The notes under the pieces were generated by a model. That model was not told the origin of the DNA and searched no databases. It saw nothing but the letters and a program-made list of their open reading frames with translations. DNA of 64,000 nt from Saprospiraceae bacterium (lineage in GTDB: Bacteria; Bacteroidota; Bacteroidia; Chitinophagales; Saprospiraceae), in contig JADKBV010000001.1 in assembly GCA_016714895.1 (NCBI GenBank), forward strand, positions 868,001-932,000. The letters are read 5' to 3'. Positions 63,501 to 64,000 of this stretch are shown in pieces. A program made the position numbers and the translations under genes. Position 1 is the first letter of the stretch, and the number at the start of each line of letters is the position of its first letter.

Positions 63501-64000
63501 AGGATTACTACCATCTGCCGGAAGCGGAAAACTGCCGCCGGTTCCGTATGTAAATACTGCCACTTCTGTCCCGTTGACAAAAACCCTGAATTGATTGGAA
63601 GGACCGCTTGCATTCAACGCTACCGCATTGATAGTCAGTGTATATACATCATCTGTACCGTCCGTATTGGTGCCGCTATCGTCACAAACTTTGGTCAATT
63701 GTGTGATCTCAATATCACAAGTATTGGAACATTGAACCAAAGGTCCGACTGTAACATTGGTTTCGCACAACAAATTAACCCCATCTCTGAAAGTCAATAC
63801 CGGAGAGGTGCCATCTGCCGGCAACGGAATAGAATGGTTACTTCCATAAGCAAAGTTTCCTACAAAAACATTATTGGCAAACACATTATACGTAGTACTG
63901 CCCAAATTATTTAAGGCTGTCGCCGAAAAAGTAATGGTATAGGTATCATCAGAAGGATTGGTCGGCGTATTGTTGTCATTACAAACTTGTGAAACAATAT
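60534..64000 (-). CDS. giant T9SS type B secreted protein with tandem Cys-rich repeats, truncated by window edge
   Basis: The frame is open from the window edge (position 64000) to the stop at 60534, so at least 1155 residues, with the N-terminus missing. The visible N-terminal part has five related units of about 105 residues, each with a CxDxGTxxTDDxY-like acidic loop near its start, and four are closed by a PCSxxC ending. Then come about six Ig/PKD-like domains (e.g. QATVIGGPDRSITCDVEEV-type segments with a central Trp or Tyr). The C-terminal DRWGNMVFSNENFQ...VYVYVIEYVTR...LSGDLTVTE domain is the gliding-motility-type T9SS sorting signal. It is a likely cell-surface or secreted adhesin. 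No PorP/SprF partner follows it on this side. Confidence 0.85.
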   Translation of the reverse strand, partial: IVSQVCNDNNTPTNPSDDTYTITFSATALNNLGSTTYNVFANNVFVGNFAYGSNHSIPLPADGTSPVLTFRDGVNLLCETNVTVGPLVQCSNTCDIEITQLTKVCDDSGTNTDGTDDVYTLTINAVALNASGPSNQFRVFVNGTEVAVFTYGTGGSFPLPADGSNPVIEIRDFDNANCTDQRSAGLLIPCSTDCTITVNSLVIRCNDAGTGSDNTDDFYTIEFLVTAVNGAVNGRFELRENGVLINTFAYGLNHTINLPADGNIRELLFTDSAYASCFETRTTQALLPCSGACLINAVVSNIRCDNNGTTTNTADDRFFFDLTVTGTNTSAGYTFLFNNSQGTYGNVRTLGPFLISGGVINSLVTDNGSPACTANVSVTPPPPCSDGCALVVSNFQKTGCNNNGTNDTNDDDFYSVSFRVNTTFAGATQFNVVYNSNTFGPFNYGQNVVLNNVPANGVEYDFVITDIAASNCSTSFKSQEFPCSVCSQVVTVSIFPTILDCNNNVATLTATSSAPGVFNWTGPNNYNQFGLVVQASFPGWYYFSAVYPDACERMDSVQLFADADLPQAIGGPDRSITCDVEEVVLVGSSNLPENQVRYIWYDSNGNVVGSDKTLLVTNPGTYFLEVVDITNNCTSGRDAVLVADDTDLPSAIIFANPGNILDCVIASVVLSGQQQDNVIFNWSFNEAYIGNMFSITINQEGTVMLTAIDTISGCENTGELIITDLTDYPSLFIDPVDPITCATNSTVINASDSPQGQNLVFTWFNANNQVIVGQTGSSLIVTSPGTYYVMLRDTVNGCLNRDTIFVDRIGDFPILDVTEDVALYCGPSQANLEVNIVNPTSATSITWSTTQGNILGGVSGSNILVEGSGTYVVEVVYPISGCITTDSVNVIINTDVPESVATEIRGETCINERDGSLSIVDISGGTPPYNIFLNNQSYGQVSEIPSLAPGAYTLRITDANGCTKDTAFVVTPGIDVQLELEPFIELIAGDKTTLEVLLNVDPATISSVQWDPATNLSCDTCLITELTALEDGTYEVKVTDINGCEATARIRVVIKDNVIINVPNIIKGGNNGGANGSFVISSNDQVLSIKRLRIYDRWGNMVFSNENFQPNDPSQGWNGTFNGKTVEQGVYVYVIEYVTRNSVNILSGDLTVTE

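Overview
The window is AT-rich bacterial DNA that reads as a draft chromosome segment of a Bacteroidota member, most likely in or near the Saprospiraceae. Three things point there. The Bacteroidota -7 promoter octamer (TAnnTTTG, usually TATCTTTG) recurs just upstream of starts. Lipoprotein signals are frequent and Shine-Dalgarno sequences are nearly absent. There are type IX secretion (T9SS) cargo proteins with gliding-motility-type C-terminal domains, a PorP/SprF partner, and Bacteroidota families such as DUF6089 and the 'asparagine synthetase B'-like family. Placement to family is inference.

Layout. 1-9.4 kb: cysteine biosynthesis (cysteine synthase fragment plus cysE), an EamA permease, an M3 dipeptidase lipoprotein, a TamA/BamA-like lipoprotein, an rRNA/tRNA 2'-O-methyltransferase and GlgC. 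9.5-21.5 kb: a LuxE-like acyl-protein synthetase, SecG, DUF6089, a DASH cryptochrome, a lipoprotein-SCO1-cytochrome c operon, a TolC/HlyD pair followed by a TIGR04282 transferase, and a VanY-like peptidase with a MATE exporter. 21.7-25.6 kb: tRNA-Leu(GAG), an ABC exporter, folC and a UbiX-like protein. 25.6-33.3 kb: the asparagine-synthetase-B-like protein, a VWA-type membrane protein, bestrophin, a glycosyltransferase-like membrane protein, a thioredoxin lipoprotein and PorP/SprF. 33.3-38.9 kb: a giant secreted reprolysin-like metalloprotease with about ten Ig/PKD-like repeats and a type B sorting domain. 39-45.9 kb: Nnr, sirtuin, RsmF, a Crp/Fnr regulator, pirin, YceI and a methyltransferase. 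46-53.7 kb: a candidate ncRNA, pheT, a coiled-coil protein with ZapA, RNase Y, CysS and an M28 peptidase. 53.8-64 kb: an Omp28-like T9SS protein, a CBS protein, an ECF sigma factor with a trans-envelope anti-sigma-like/beta-barrel protein, a PepSY-like lipoprotein, a phosphoesterase, a cupin-like protein and a second giant T9SS protein that runs off the window.

Six genes are broken: folC, the asparagine-synthetase-B-like gene, the VWA gene, PorP/SprF, the reprolysin gene and the cupin gene. Most breaks are single-base indels, usually in homopolymers. In four of the six, correcting them gives family-like lengths of about 690, 424, 430 and 313 residues. This looks more like residual sequencing error in a draft assembly than decay, but that is untested. 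folC also carries an in-frame stop.

The less ordinary content is: an ECF sigma factor beside one polypeptide that combines an anti-sigma-like N-terminus, an inner-membrane helix, a periplasmic linker and a C-terminal barrel; a Crp/Fnr gene followed by a palindrome at class-II activator spacing ahead of pirin and YceI; two candidate short non-coding transcripts (about 4594-4655, behind a sigma-54-like promoter, and about 46109-46277, behind a -7 box flanked by an inverted repeat); and a 21-bp perfect inverted repeat downstream of the second T9SS giant. I saw no CRISPR array, insertion sequence, prophage or recognisable replication origin.
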